From Meandrina meandrites (Eukaryota > Cnidaria > Anthozoa > Scleractinia > Meandrinidae): DNA of 64,000 nt. Positions 50,199-60,625 of the stretch are shown one piece after another. The translations under genes were made by a program, and so were the position numbers. The stretch is from positions 6,545,701 through 6,609,700 of the forward strand of contig OY855913.1 in NCBI GenBank assembly GCA_963693305.1. The letters run 5' to 3'. Below the pieces are notes generated by a model. That model searched no databases. It saw only the letters and a program-made list of their open reading frames with translations, and had not been told where the DNA came from. The number at the start of each line of letters is the position of its first letter. The first letter of the stretch is position 1.

Positions 50199-50826
50199 GT
50201 GCATGTCAGGCGGTTGAAACTGATATATCATTGAAATTATTAGAAAAATGCGCAACACACTGCGTGAAAGATAGACTTTCGTTGCATCTGAAGAATAAAA
50301 AAAAATCAAAAAAGCAAAACCGAGTATGCCTTAATGCTAAAATGTTCAAAATTGCTGCTGTTCTTTCCAAAATCCATCGCGATTGCGTTGCATATGTTTA
50401 ATTAATCCATTAGTGAATATTGCAACTGGCCGGGTGTTTGATCATGGCTTTGAAAACTCAAACAGAAGGGTCTGTAGTTACATAATCAGTGAAGGCCAAG
50501 GGCCTGTAGTTAAATAATCAGTGTGCCAGAGGGCTTTACGTGCTGTCGTAGTCACGTTTTTTGTTGCATGACTAATCGCGCAGAAAAAATCCTACCATCG
50601 CTGTGAAGCAACACATTTTAAAATTAACTGCGAATTAGTGGTGGTACAGGTAGCCTAGAGAATATATATGCTTTCAGCTGTTGCTTGTGCTCGTAATATA
50701 AAATTTAAGTGAAGGAAACAAAAACAGAGAGCTCGTGACTTCTTTGTTTTAAAATCTGTCGGGACAAGAACTTGAATGATTGGAATGCAGGACACACCTC
50801 TTTGAGATAACTACAGCCAAAACACA
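50199..50826 (+). repeat. Duplicated block, copy A (partner 63,058-63,710)
   Basis: Co-linear matches with the 63-kb copy include GTGCATGTCAG.GGTTGAAACTG, CGTTGCATCT.AAGAATAA, GTTTGATCA.GGCTTT, CCATCGCTGTGAA.CAACACAT, AAACAAAAACA.AGAGCTC, and ATGCAGGACAC.ACCTC. Indels are small. It lies about 5.9 kb upstream of the CA signal-peptide exon on the CA (minus) strand. Confidence 0.8.
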
Positions 50827-51527
50827 CTCCTAGTGAAGAAGCGAAATCGAATGCGTCTCTAGACAGTGTTTAAATGTTGTCAGGGACAATTTCTATGGAA
50901 AGCGGCAGGTGCTTATCTTGCTGAACAGAATCTGGAACACTGCATACTGTGCATAGTATCACAAAAAGCGAAAGTAAACTTCCTGTCGAATCAGTCCCTA
51001 GCCATTGTTTACGTTGAGGAGTTGAAGAGTACTTGCGGTTAGACTAAATATATTATCCGTGCGTGTTTCGCCCTAACTGAGCTCACTAGCCATTTCTGGC
51101 CATCGGCTTTCGACATTCTGCAAAATACCTCAACCGTTACGCAATCCTCGCTGAACCTTCGAAAATTGTGCTACGCTGTTGTTTCTGCTATTTCTTTCAA
51201 GAAGAGCTGATGGCCGAGAAACACCTCATCGAAGGCGGTACTAGGCTGATATTTTTGCAAAAACTAAGACGGTAATTAGGTGGCAAGATTTTTTAGGCTC
51301 TTCTGCCGGCGAGTGGTCGCAACGAACGGGTCACGAATATCAGCGAAAGTATATTCTGTTGCCTTCAGGTTAGATAAAGATAGTCAGTGATCAACGATTG
51401 CAAGAAGTGATGGCTTGAACTACCAAGGGGTGCTAAATTTAACACTTTACCTTCAACAGGAGTTGTGTTCGTTCCTATAGGCGTGCGTCTCTTTTGCTTC
51501 CTGCACCTGAACTGTACGAGGTGGAAC

Positions 51528-51890
51528 TGGGTATGCAACGAGCCAGCGTTGTACAGTGGTATTCACAGGATTCACTCGTGCAAAGGATACTGGTTGTGCA
51601 ACGAGCCAGCGTTGAACAGTGGTATTCACAGGATTCACTCGTGCAAAGGATACTGGTTATGAAACGAACCATTGGCATTCACGGCATTCATGTAAAGCAG
51701 AGTTTTGTTAGTATAAATTAGTATTGTTTTAGTTTTTAGTATTGTATTTATTATCATTAGTATTTTATAATTGACTGAACTGATGAATTTACCGTGTATA
51801 AATAAAGTTACTACTACTACTACTACTACATTGCAGCGTTGAACACTGAGTGGTATTCACAGGATTCACTCGTGCAAAGGATACTATTTT
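51528..51890 (+). repeat. About 69-bp tandem repeat interrupted by a retroelement tail
   Basis: Two adjacent copies of a unit containing GCAACGAGCCAGCGTTG and GTGGTATTCACAGGATTCAC (51,528-51,662). A third, partial copy is at 51,832-51,890. Between them lies sequence ending AATAAAGTTACTACTACTAC (51,798-51,829), which looks like a short LINE/SINE 3' end with a (TAC)n tail. Confidence 0.75.
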
Positions 51891-52020
51891 AGTTTCAAGG
51901 CGGGTCAGATCACTTTACCTTTCAATTGTTAGTAATGGACTGACAGATTGACGTGGTTTCGCTCCAGAACATGTTAAAACAATAGTTAAGAACACTTTCG
52001 AACTTGGGTCGTAAATCATC

Positions 52021-52078
52021 ATCAAGTTGGACTTCGAGTTCGAGTTCGAGTTGGACTTCGAGTTGGACTTCGAGTTAG
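52021..52078 (+). repeat. (TTCGAG/TTGGAC) hexamer repeat
   Basis: Alternating GAGTTCGAGTT and GGACTTCGAGTT units. The reverse complement of the same pattern occurs at 54,465-54,507, 2.4 kb away. Confidence 0.75.
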
Positions 52079-52592
52079 TAAAAATACAAGATTTACACAA
52101 AAAATAACAAAATGGCAGACTGACACACTTTCTCCCAGGACTAGTAATTTTCCCGGAGGGTCTCGTGACCTACATGAAGTGTCCTGGGAGTAATGTTCAA
52201 GGGGAGGAGAAGCGTTGCGTGACGACCATAAAATGCTAAGGAAATTGCGCGCGTGCTCAAACTCATGACGTAAGCCGCGTGCAAAGCACGGATATTTGTC
52301 CGCGGACATTATCTGTTCCGAGAAGCGAACCGTTTTCCGAGAGCGAAGCTCGAGGAGTAATATGATAAAAAAAATCAGGATAGTAGATAGTAAGACATCG
52401 TTACAAGTAACAAAACCAGAAGCATGGGGAGTAATCTCCCAGACATCATGACAATCTGAGATAAGAGTTCCTCGTGGGTGCTGTAAAACTACATTTTATG
52501 ACGGATTGAACAGGTGACTCTTTTTCTTAATTTAATCGGATCCTGGGCGAGAAATCGCAGGGGCAGTATTTTTTCCGAGCCTGTTCAAACTA

Positions 52593-52817
52593 GGTCGTGA
52601 CTAGAATGTATACTCCAAAATCAGAAATCCATATCGTCGTGTTTCCCTCACTAAGAAATGAAAGCTAACCGCAAGCAAACCATAAAACCGCAAGCAAAAC
52701 GGAGTGGAACTAACCGCAAGCAAACAAAAGTGGAACTAACTGCAAGCAAACAAAAGTGCTTTGTTTCCAGTCTCCCAGTGGATTTCTGATTTTTGAGTAT
52801 ACATTCTAGTCACTACC
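52593..52817. mobile_element. 225-bp MITE, GGTxGTGACTAGAATG ends, 10-bp target duplication
   Basis: The left terminus GGTCGTGACTAGAATGTATA and inverted right terminus extend about 40 bases as near-perfect arms. Flanked by GTTCAAACTA at 52,583-52,592 and 52,818-52,827. The interior has AACCGCAAGCAAAC tandem units (52,671-52,752). Confidence 0.88.
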
Positions 52818-52894
52818 GTTCAAACTATCAAACTATCAAACGCCAAAGATGCGATTACCTAGAAATGAAAAACCTCGCCGTGTCATTGCGATAC

Positions 52895-53566
52895 TTTTTT
52901 GTTATTGTTCTGTCTGGAAATGTCATTTCGACAATTAACAGGCTACTTGTGAGTTGTGTCGAAAAGATAAGAGTTTAAAATAAAAAGCTTAACGTTTCTT
53001 TATAGAAGAGAGAAATTGTTTTTGACAGTTTTATTCCGGAGTTTACCTTAACCGAAATTAGAGAGAAAAAAAAAATTAGACAAGAACATTTTTAAAAGTT
53101 TTCTGCTTTCTGATCAGCCTTGCAAGACACGTTTTTGTTATTGTCCTGTCTGGAAATGTCATTTTCGACAATTAAGTTGTGTCGAAGAGATAAGAGTGTA
53201 AAATAAAAATAGAAGAGGGAAACTGTTTTTGACATTTTTATTCCGGAGTTTACTTTCAGCAAAATCAGAGAAAAAAAAAATTAAAATTAGACAAGAACAT
53301 TTTTGAAAGTTTTCTCCTTTCTACAGCCTTGCAAAATACTTTTTTGTTGTTGTTCTGTCTGGAAATGTCATTTTCAACAATTAACTTGTGAGGTGTGTCG
53401 AAGAGATAAGAGTGCAAAATACAAGCTTAACATTTCGTAATAGAAGAGAGAAATTGTTTTTGACAATTTTATACTGGAGTTTACCTTAAGCGAAATCAGA
53501 GAAAGGAAAAAATTAAAATTAGACAAGAACAGTTTTGAAAGTTTTTCTGCTTTCTGATCAGGCTTG
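52895..53566 (+). repeat. Three-copy tandem repeat, 210-232-bp unit
   Basis: Units begin near 52,895, 53,127 and 53,337. Each carries GTCTGGAAATGTCATTT, TGTGTCGAA.AGATAAGAGT, TTTATTCCGGAGTTTAC (or variant), and ATTAGACAAGAACA, and ends TTTCTGATCAG.CTTG (shortened in unit 2). Confidence 0.85.
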
Positions 53567-53603
53567 AAATTTTAAGAAAAATCTATAAAATCAATAAGCT
53601 AGA

Positions 53604-53718
53604 TAGCCTGCGAACGCAGACGTATTTCCGGCTGTCGCTTGTCTCCGCCGTAAACTAACGTCGTTAGTTTACGGCGGAGACAAGCGACAGCCGGAAATAC
53701 GTCTGCGTTCGCAGGCTA
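53604..53718. mobile_element. TAGCCTGCGAACGCAG palindromic MITE, 9-bp duplication
   Basis: A 115-bp, essentially perfect palindrome with TAGCCTGCGAACGCAGACG at one end and its complement at the other, centred on AACGTCGTT. Flanked by TAAGCTAGA at 53,595-53,603 and 53,719-53,727. Confidence 0.93.
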
Positions 53719-53751
53719 TAAGCTAGACAGCTATACAAGTGTAAGTTTACT

Positions 53752-53842
53752 TAGCCTGCGAATACAGCCGCCTCTCATCGCTCCCGGCCGGTTTGGCATG
53801 TAGTAGCGGGAGCGAGTGAGAGGCGGCTGTATTCGCAGGCTA
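53752..53842. mobile_element. TAGCCTGCGAA palindromic MITE variant, 9-bp duplication
   Basis: Shares the terminal TAGCCTGCGAA with its neighbour but has different arms (TACAGCCGCCTCTCA). Flanked by AAGTTTACT at 53,743-53,751 and 53,843-53,851. Only 33 bases separate it from the previous element. Confidence 0.9.
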
Positions 53843-54030
53843 AAGTTTACTTTGAACGTACCTTTTTTCTAGCTCTTTCTCTAAGTCTGACGATTCTGTA
53901 TGTCGACAAAAAAGACATATCAAATCAAGGTTGATACAAAAAAGACATAGCAAATCAAGATTGATACACCGTTCCTTGACGCTTAAGAATCGCTGCGAGT
54001 AACTCCGATTAAGAAACAGTCACAATGGAC

Positions 54031-54108
54031 ATAGTCTCCCTCGCAGCCGTTTTTAGCCGTTTTTAATAGCGTTGCGTGACGACACTAAAAACGGCTGCGA
54101 AGGAGACT
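54031..54108. mobile_element. ATAGTCTCC palindromic MITE, 9-bp duplication
   Basis: The left arm TAGTCTCCCTCGCAGCCGTT pairs with AACGGCTGCGAAGGAGACTA. Flanked by ACAATGGAC at 54,022-54,030 and 54,109-54,117. A different family with the same duplication size. Confidence 0.88.
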
Positions 54109-54356
54109 ACAATGGACACGTGGCGAGTCAAATTTACTATGGGAGAGGAACACAATAAAAAAAAAACAGTACTGGAAGAAAGACTAACCATCTCCTATTA
54201 CAGCCATGGCATATGTCCTCTACTTTTTTTTCCTGAGAAGACTACATGAAGATGCACGCTCAAAATTGCCGTTGCAAAAAGGTATCGACAAAATGTCTTT
54301 AAGTCTCGACTTGTCTACGGCTGGTACATCCTTTCCGCTCAGGTTTATTTGGTGGT

Positions 54357-54447
54357 TGATAATTAATTAATAACTAATAATATAATATTTTTAATATTAA
54401 TGATTTAAATAATTTAATATTTTATTTTATTAATATTTAATTTTTTT
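54357..54447. other. AT-only island
   Basis: About 90 bases almost free of G and C (TTAATAACTAATAATATAAT pattern), adjacent to the 54.47-kb hexamer repeat. Confidence 0.7.
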
Positions 54448-54464
54448 GAAAGGAAAAACAAAAC

Positions 54465-54507
54465 TCGAAGTCCAACTCGAACTCGAACTCGAAGTCCAAC
54501 TCGAGGT
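54465..54507 (-). repeat. Reverse-oriented hexamer repeat (TCGAAC/GTCCAA)
   Basis: Reverse complement of the pattern at 52,021-52,078. The two could be inverted ends of one element, but flanking similarity is not evident. Confidence 0.7.
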
Positions 54508-54889
54508 TTCGGGAGTCCCTCGAACTTGAACGCATAATGGTTGATTCGTTCTCGCAGCCTCGCCTCGCGCGCGCGTGAACCATAATCCCGCAAAGGTGAA
54601 CAAGCTCGCAGTCTACGGTTGAAAAGAACAGAAAATCTATGCTTGGTAAACATTCCAAGTTATTTTCAAGGGGCTGGCATTATACGCGCGTCAAAAATAC
54701 CACCTATACTCACACAGTGAAAACATGCCAATAGAGAACGGTACCAAATCTTGGGTCCGATCTTTTCAAGAGATAATTAATTTTGAAACTTCAAATTAAT
54801 CGATCACGGTTACTAGCTTAAAAATGAAAAAACGTTTGGATGCAGAGGACCACGCAACGAAGAATAAAACTACTTGACTTGTCTGTTGC

Positions 54890-54990
54890 TAGCCTGCGAA
54901 CGCAGACGTATTTCCGGCTGTCGCTTGTCTCCGCCGTATTTTACGGCGGAGACAAGCGACAGCCGGAAATACGTCTGCGTTCGCAGGCTA
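54890..54990. mobile_element. TAGCCTGCGAACGCAG palindromic MITE, 9-bp duplication
   Basis: Arms identical by eye to the 53,604 copy, but a shorter centre (GTATTTTAC). Flanked by GTCTGTTGC at 54,881-54,889 and 54,991-54,999. Confidence 0.93.
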
Positions 54991-55099
54991 GTCTGTTGCC
55001 GGATCTCTTGTAAAAGAAATACTCGTACCAGACGTCACGTTAAGTGTAGATAAAACCAAATTGATTGCAAGGCTGGTACTACGGCAAAAATGCAAAATT

Positions 55100-55140
55100 T
55101 ATTGGCCAATATTTCAACTAGCAGAGCTAGTCTTCTTCAG
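55100..55140 (-). other. CTGAAGA...TGAAAT motif with strong stem, possible hammerhead relic
   Basis: Minus strand: CTGAAGA, then ACTAGC-TCT-GCTAGT (perfect 6-bp stem), then TTGAAAT and the self-complementary ATTGGCCAAT. Same layout as the motifs at 23.16 and 40.6 kb. Confidence 0.35.
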
Positions 55141-55473
55141 GGCCAGTACAATGTGAAACTAACGGCTCTAAAATTTGAATAGGGATATACATACAATGGC
55201 AGTTAATGTTTAACTACATGTAGATATAATGAAATAAGATACATAACTATTTACAACGCTGAACAAATACCAGAATAGCCAAAACAAAATTTAAGAAAAA
55301 TGGGAATAACATGCAAATAAAAAATGAGTCACGTGATTCAGCCTCGTTGACCAAACCCAAAATTGAAATTGATAAGAAAAAAAAATTTCTTAAGCGTCTA
55401 AAACAATTTAATTATAGCTTATCTACTGCGCCTTTGACACTAACTCTCTGAAACCTCCATTTTCATTCGCCCG

Positions 55474-55900
55474 CCAGGGCTCGACACTAACTTTTTACAC
55501 CACTTTCCACTTTGGAAAGTAGATTTCAAATTTTACTTTCCAACTCAAAATTTTACTCTCCAAAATGGCAGGCTTGATTGTGGCATACCACATCGTATCA
55601 TATTCAGACCTCCACAGGAGCTCTTTGGATCCTCCAAAATGGGGAGAATGTGAGAATGGTGTAAATTTGTTTTGTATAAGACAGAAAACCATTGTCAGAT
55701 GGTTATCTTATCGTTTTACTAATTTTTGTACACACTTTATGTTACGTTAGCCTTTTAAGTGTAAAATTTGCTTTCTAGCATAGCCCAACATTTACTTTCC
55801 AGATCGGGTAAGTATTTTGGTTCATTTTAATTTTTTTACTTTCCAAGAGGTAAATTTACTTTCCAGTGGAAAGCAGGAAAGTGTTAGTGTCGAGCCCTGG
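55474..55900. mobile_element. hAT-like MITE, CAGGGCTCGACACTAAC ends
   Basis: CAGGGCTCGACACTAAC at 55,475 is the exact reverse complement of GTTAGTGTCGAGCCCTG at 55,883-55,899. The interior repeats TTTACTTTCCA on both sides in opposite orientation. The CAGGG terminus is typical of hAT elements. The expected 8-bp duplication is not clean. Confidence 0.7.
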
Positions 55901-57621
55901 CCCGCTGTAAACACTACCTCAATTGTTATCACCGCCAGGGCTAGGGGCATTGTTGTGACCTGTTATGTATTATTTTAGGAACCAATTAAGTAACTCGTTC
56001 CGAGAGGTGAGATGTGGTGCCGCCATTGCGTGTCCTGATTAAACGAATAATTAGCTGAATAAACGGAAATGAATAGGCGAACGTAAAAATAAAACCTGGG
56101 TTTAAGTCGGAAAGCTAGCTATTAAGCCTCACTTTACACTTGAATCTAAATGACAGCAAGTTCGAAATATATATTGATCTCTCTTCTTTCTCTCTCAGTT
56201 GCACGAAACGTTATCGTTTTAATTGTCGCCTTCTCAGGGAGTGCCATTTTAAACAAACCCGTTCACTACTGGTGTTAAAACCTCTGAAAATATTTTGTTA
56301 GCAATTAAAATTGTGTTGACAAGCCCGTCAAGATAACATCAAACTTAATTACCCTAGTTTAACTTCCTATTGGTTTGATCACTGGATTGTAGAAGTCCTC
56401 GGGCAATTCTACTTTCTAGATCGACCGGTTCCTTTGAAGGATTGCAGTGAATGACAATACCTTTAAAGCGGTGAACCGTTTGGAAAACACGCAAATGGTA
56501 TAAGACGTAGTTTCGAGGTACCAAATTTTGGGTTTGTCTCAAGTTTTGCAGTTTCAAATTACTGGAACTTCATTTACTGTCAAATGTTCGCAGTTAAGCC
56601 GCGTTATTCAAACTAACGCTTTAAGGGAACGCTGAAGCGTAACATTTTTTTTATAAATAGAAACAATATATTGATATTTGTCTTTCTCTTGGTTTATTCA
56701 GAACAAAAGGGTGGCAAAACTTGAAGTGATTAATTCTTGGCCGTGTCGCATGAAGAAACCTCTATTGTTAGAAATTTGAATGCATTCTCTAAGCTCTACC
56801 TTAAGGCAAAAACTTCGAGACTCTGTGGCGGAACCGGCACACAAAATAATAAGCACGAGACTACCATAGGCTTCCGAGATTTCGAGATCAGATCAAAAGC
56901 TTCTTTGATCCATAATTTACCAGGTACCATGCGCCACCCCTCACCGGCATTTAAATATTCCATTTTAAAAGACCAGATGAGCGCGAGTTTTTTCCGTAAA
57001 CTGAAAAAGGCGCGTACTATATAAGGAAGATGCCGAGTGGTGGAACAAATGTTGATTAGCAACCAACATATAAAAGGGGTTCAACGAAGATTTTGACCAT
57101 TTTTCCTAAAATTTGTTATAACGTACGGCCGTTATAACGAACAAACTTTCTCAGTCCCTTGAAATCGCGGTGTAAAGAGGGTCCACTGTAGCCTTTTCTG
57201 TGGGGGTAGGGGTAGGGGGGCTTGATCGCAGGTTCTGACTGTAGGGTAAAATGAATTTTATTCCAACAGAATAAATTCAGCTGGGAATGTTAAACGAGCA
57301 GCAAAGCCAGCCATCTTTTCATGCCACATTTTTGTAAAGCCGATGTCATTCCTTCTGAAGCAACTCGGGGGAGTTGGGAACTCCCAAATCCTCAACTTTC
57401 CACCTTACCGAAAGTCTACAGGAGTCTTTATAATTTACTTTTTTCGTTGTTAGGTAGCACCTAAGCCCCAAGCTCAGGGCATGAAAGAAGGAAGGACGTG
57501 TCCAGGGTTAGCGGCCATGCGGTCTAAAAAAACTCTATGCCTCAGAAACTGCGCGGGCCCTGACTGTGGCGGAGCGCAAGACAGAATAACTCGATCTTTA
57601 CAAGGGATATGTTGTACTCAC

Positions 57622-57685
57622 CACCGCCGAGAGTAAGAGGTGTCCAAATGATACACAAAACAAGGGCCAAAAGGAAATGCTCCAT
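57622..57685 (-). pseudogene. Second carbonic anhydrase signal-peptide exon (alternative or orphan exon 1)
   Basis: Minus strand, ATG at 57,685, donor GGTG|GTGAGT. It is 64 bases long, exactly like CA exon 1 (44,319-44,256), with the same phase-1 donor. It encodes MEHFLLALVLCIIWTPLTLGG, matching [19 protein letters not shown] of the CA gene. Homology extends into the intron (GTACAACAT.TCCCTT) and upstream (TCTTCACCTAA.AATGATCAAAGTG). No exon 2-7 copies follow before 44.3 kb. It is therefore either an alternative first exon that could splice in frame to CA exon 2 (43,451), or the remnant of a duplicated CA gene. The sequence alone cannot decide; the intact ATG, signal and splice site favour function. 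Confidence 0.85.
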
Positions 57686-57779
57686 GATTTATCTTCACCT
57701 AACAATGATCAAAGTGTAAAGGTAAAGTTCGATTGAGTTCGATTAAAAAACAGTTCGATTGGGTTCGATTGACTATGCC

Positions 57780-58080
57780 GGGGTTATCTAGCGGCCTAAA
57801 GTGTCATAGTAGGAGTATAAGATGTTCAATATAAGCCGTTGTCTAACTGTGTAAAATTTAACGGTAGGTACATAAGATGTTAAAAATAAGCCGTTATCAC
57901 ACGGCCAAAGTTATTCAGCAGGTAGACTCTAGGTATATGTGGAAAATAAGTCGATATCAGACTGCTTAAAATATTACAGTAGGTACATGAGATGTTGAAA
58001 TAAGTCGATATCTAATGGCGTAAAGATTATGTAACAGTAGGTTTTCGAGATTCTTGAAATAACCCGTTATCTGATGGCCT
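57780..58080 (+). repeat. Tandem array of about 58-bp AATAAGCCGTTATC units, forward
   Basis: About five diverged units of the form GTAGGTACATAAGATGTTxA, AATAAGCCGTTATC, GGCCTAAA, near 57,805, 57,864, 57,920, 57,979 and 58,037. The same unit appears inverted at 62.13-63.05 kb. Confidence 0.8.
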
Positions 58081-58705
58081 AGACGGTCCGTATCAAAATT
58101 AAATTTGCGTGTAACCCGACATGTAAATTTGCTATGAGTCTGCTATGGATTTTCCCTTTAAAAACGTTATTTGGTTTTAATAAATACACTTCACTTATGC
58201 CTGATTCACACCAACAAAACATGTTTAGTTAAACCAGGTTTAAGAAAATAAAAATCAGCAACAGACAACTCACAGCCTAATTTTTACACCGGATTCAAGT
58301 ATGCTCTAACTTGTGCTTTCATTGTGCTAAATTTGAAGTCGATAAACATCAGTCAGCAACTTCCATGAAGAAAACAATTTTAAACCGTGTTTGACTACAT
58401 GACAACATTTAAACATGTTTAAACTTTGGTGTGAATGGGGCATTACATATGTAAATCCAGTTAAAACAAATAAATGAGCTTTTAGGGAAAGAAATATATA
58501 CATTCGAAAAATAGATTTAGCCTGCTTACCCGAGCAGCTGCTTACCAGCTACAGCTATCAAAATTTCGCGCGCGGGTCAGGAGGAATCGAATAAGACTAA
58601 AACTGCAAGGGACTGCAAACGATAATGCTGCTATTTGTAGGATATACTGAGAGATCTGGTCAGCAATAAAAAAATAAAAAAAATAAACTGCAAGCAAGGC
58701 TGATG

Positions 58706-59062
58706 ATGGGAGGCGCGGTGGCCTAAAGGTTAGTGCGCTGGACTCCGGATCGGGCGGTCCGGGTTCGAGCCCTGGCCGGGGCACTGCGTTGTGTTCTTGG
58801 GCAAGACACTTTACTCTAGTTCGTATAGTGTGATACTACTGGGTTCAAACCATTTACTATGAGACTTTACTCTCATAGTGCCTCTCTCCACCCAGTTGCA
58901 TAAATGGGTTACCGGCGAATTTACTGCTGGGGGTAACCCTGCGATGGACTAGCATCCCATCCAGGGGGGAGTAGAAATACTCCTAGTCGCTTCATGCGAC
59001 GGAAACCGGGATAAGCTCCGGCCTGATGAGCCACTAGGCTCGTATGCAGACTTTACCTTTGC
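58706..59062 (+). mobile_element. SINE, GGGAGGCGCGGTGGCC family, full length with target duplication
   Basis: A tRNA-like head (box A GTGGCCTAAAGG; box B GGTTCGAGCCC) is followed by CTTGGGCAAGACACTTTACT, a GGATAAGCTCCGG tail and the terminus GACTTTACCTTTG. Flanked by CAAGGCTGAT at 58,695-58,704 and 59,063-59,072. The right arm of the host element (60,730s) shows the uninterrupted target, confirming the insertion. Confidence 0.92.
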
Positions 59063-59169
59063 CAAGGCTGATCATACTACGTGAAAAGTAGACTTTGCGA
59101 GACAACACCACGACTAGCGCAGCATGATTGCAACCGCAGACAGCTGTTTCGTCCTTATTGGGAGTCTTC

Positions 59170-59852
59170 AGTGCGGTGTAGCGAATCTAAATGACGCCAG
59201 CTCGGAGAGCCAACGCAAATAAATTGCCCAATAACCCGTACACTGTATCAAGTTCCGTACTTTGAACTTACTTGTCCCCCGAATCACGCGTTGCCACATC
59301 ACGTGTTTCGGGGGACAAGAAATTCAAAAGGCCTTCCAAGGGGGGTAGCCGTGTCGCAATGTCGTCAGTTCGGAATGGCTGTGCCTACCACATTTAAGTT
59401 ATTTTGCTTTGCGAGACTCACCGTGACACTTTGAGTGAGGCCTTCCAAGGGGTAAAAGTGACAAGCGACATGACCCTAAATACTGACGACATTGCGACAC
59501 GGCTATCCCCTTTGGAAGGCCTTTTGAGTTTCTTGTCCCCCGAAACACGTGATGTGACAACGCGTGATTCGGGGGACAAGTAAGTTCAAAGTACGGAACT
59601 TGATACAGTGTACGTTTTATTGGGCAATTTATTTGCGTTGGCTCTCCGAACTGGCGTCATTTAGATTCGCTACACCTGACTCGTCCCCAGTCGTCTTCAT
59701 ATAACACGCGGCAAAGGAAGAGTTGCGCACGAGGTAGGGGAGCAGGGACCCATCTCACCTTGCGCTCCCTTTCTCGGTACCCATCCCTCCCTGCGTTCTC
59801 CTTGCGCGCTGTATGAAGACGACTGGGGACGAGTCAGTCGCTACACCGCACT
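59170..59852. mobile_element. Inner palindromic element, about 200-bp arms
   Basis: AGTGCGGTGTAGCGAATCTA and the next ~190 bases (through CTTGTCCCCCGAATCACGCG and GGCCTTCCAAGGGG) are repeated inverted up to TCGCTACACCGCACT at 59,852. The right arm is interrupted by the hairpin at 59,676-59,837. Confidence 0.85.
59676..59837. mobile_element. CTGACTCGTCCCCAGTCGTC hairpin element with 9-bp duplication
   Basis: Ends CTGACTCGTCCCCAGTCGTC / GACGACTGGGGACGAGTCAG, with GCGC-rich inner arms. Flanked by TCGCTACAC at 59,667-59,675 and 59,838-59,846. It is inserted in the right arm of the inner palindrome. Confidence 0.9.
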
Positions 59853-59865
59853 GCAGTCGCTACAC

Positions 59866-60625
59866 CGGCGTGCCCAATCGATGATAATCGATCATCGGAA
59901 ATCAATCGATATAATCGATAATAATTGATAAAAATCAATCGATTAATATCGATTGGTCTCACCTATCGATGAAAATCGATACTCACAATCTCAAGTCCTC
60001 TTAATTGATCAATTTTTATCGATTATTATCAGTTTTAATAAATGAACCATTTATGAATTCTTACAACATTATGTAAGCCCCTGGTGTAAGCGGATACGCT
60101 ACGCATCCGTCCGCGTGGACTCAAAGTCTTCCAGTCTTGCGAGTCATCGAAATTCCGCCAAATGAACGTACTACTCGGTGGAGGCTATTGTGAAGGGCTA
60201 CCACGAGTGCCCTTTTACAGTAAGGACGGGTGAAGCATTTTCCCTAGAGAAAAAAATCGGCAGTCGAGGAGAGGCATTTCGAGTAGTAAACTGCGAAAAG
60301 GCGAAATTTTCTGTGTTAGAGTTAGTTTCTACGCGAAAAACCGGGGAAATGGCCGAATCTCTTGTTATTTGAAGGAGTCGGTACTTAATGCGAAACGCAA
60401 ACGTATCTGAAATCATTAAACGATTATCATTGACAATCGATATAATGGATAAAAATTGATGGAAATCGATGAAAATTGATCAAAATCGATGAAAATCGAT
60501 ACTCACAGCTCTTTTGATCTTCGATTTTCATCGATTTCCGATATCAATCGATTAATTATTATCGATTATTATCGATTACAATCGATTTTATCGATTATCG
60601 CATACTTCATCGATTGGGCACGCCG
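59866..60625. mobile_element. CGGCGTGCCCAATCGATGA hairpin element rich in ATCGAT
   Basis: CGGCGTGCCCAATCGATGA at 59,866 is inverted at 60,625. Arrays of ATCGAT/AATCGATA occupy 59,878-60,040 and 60,417-60,612. The middle (60,050-60,416) has a 64-codon chance frame and no recognised gene. Confidence 0.8.

Larger units (their letters stand above)
44345..57600. other. 13-kb repeat-rich region, no complete gene recognised
   Basis: No multi-exon chain or long coding frame was found. Contents are listed separately: MITEs, tandem repeats, two AT-rich coding-like fragments near 47.4-48.2 kb, and a block duplicated at 63 kb. No carbonic anhydrase exon 2-7 homologue was seen in any frame here. Confidence 0.6.

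Noticed and set aside
60178..60372. 64-codon frame between ATCGAT arrays as a transposase remnant
   Set aside because: Short, with no catalytic motif; it lies in the loop of a non-autonomous hairpin.
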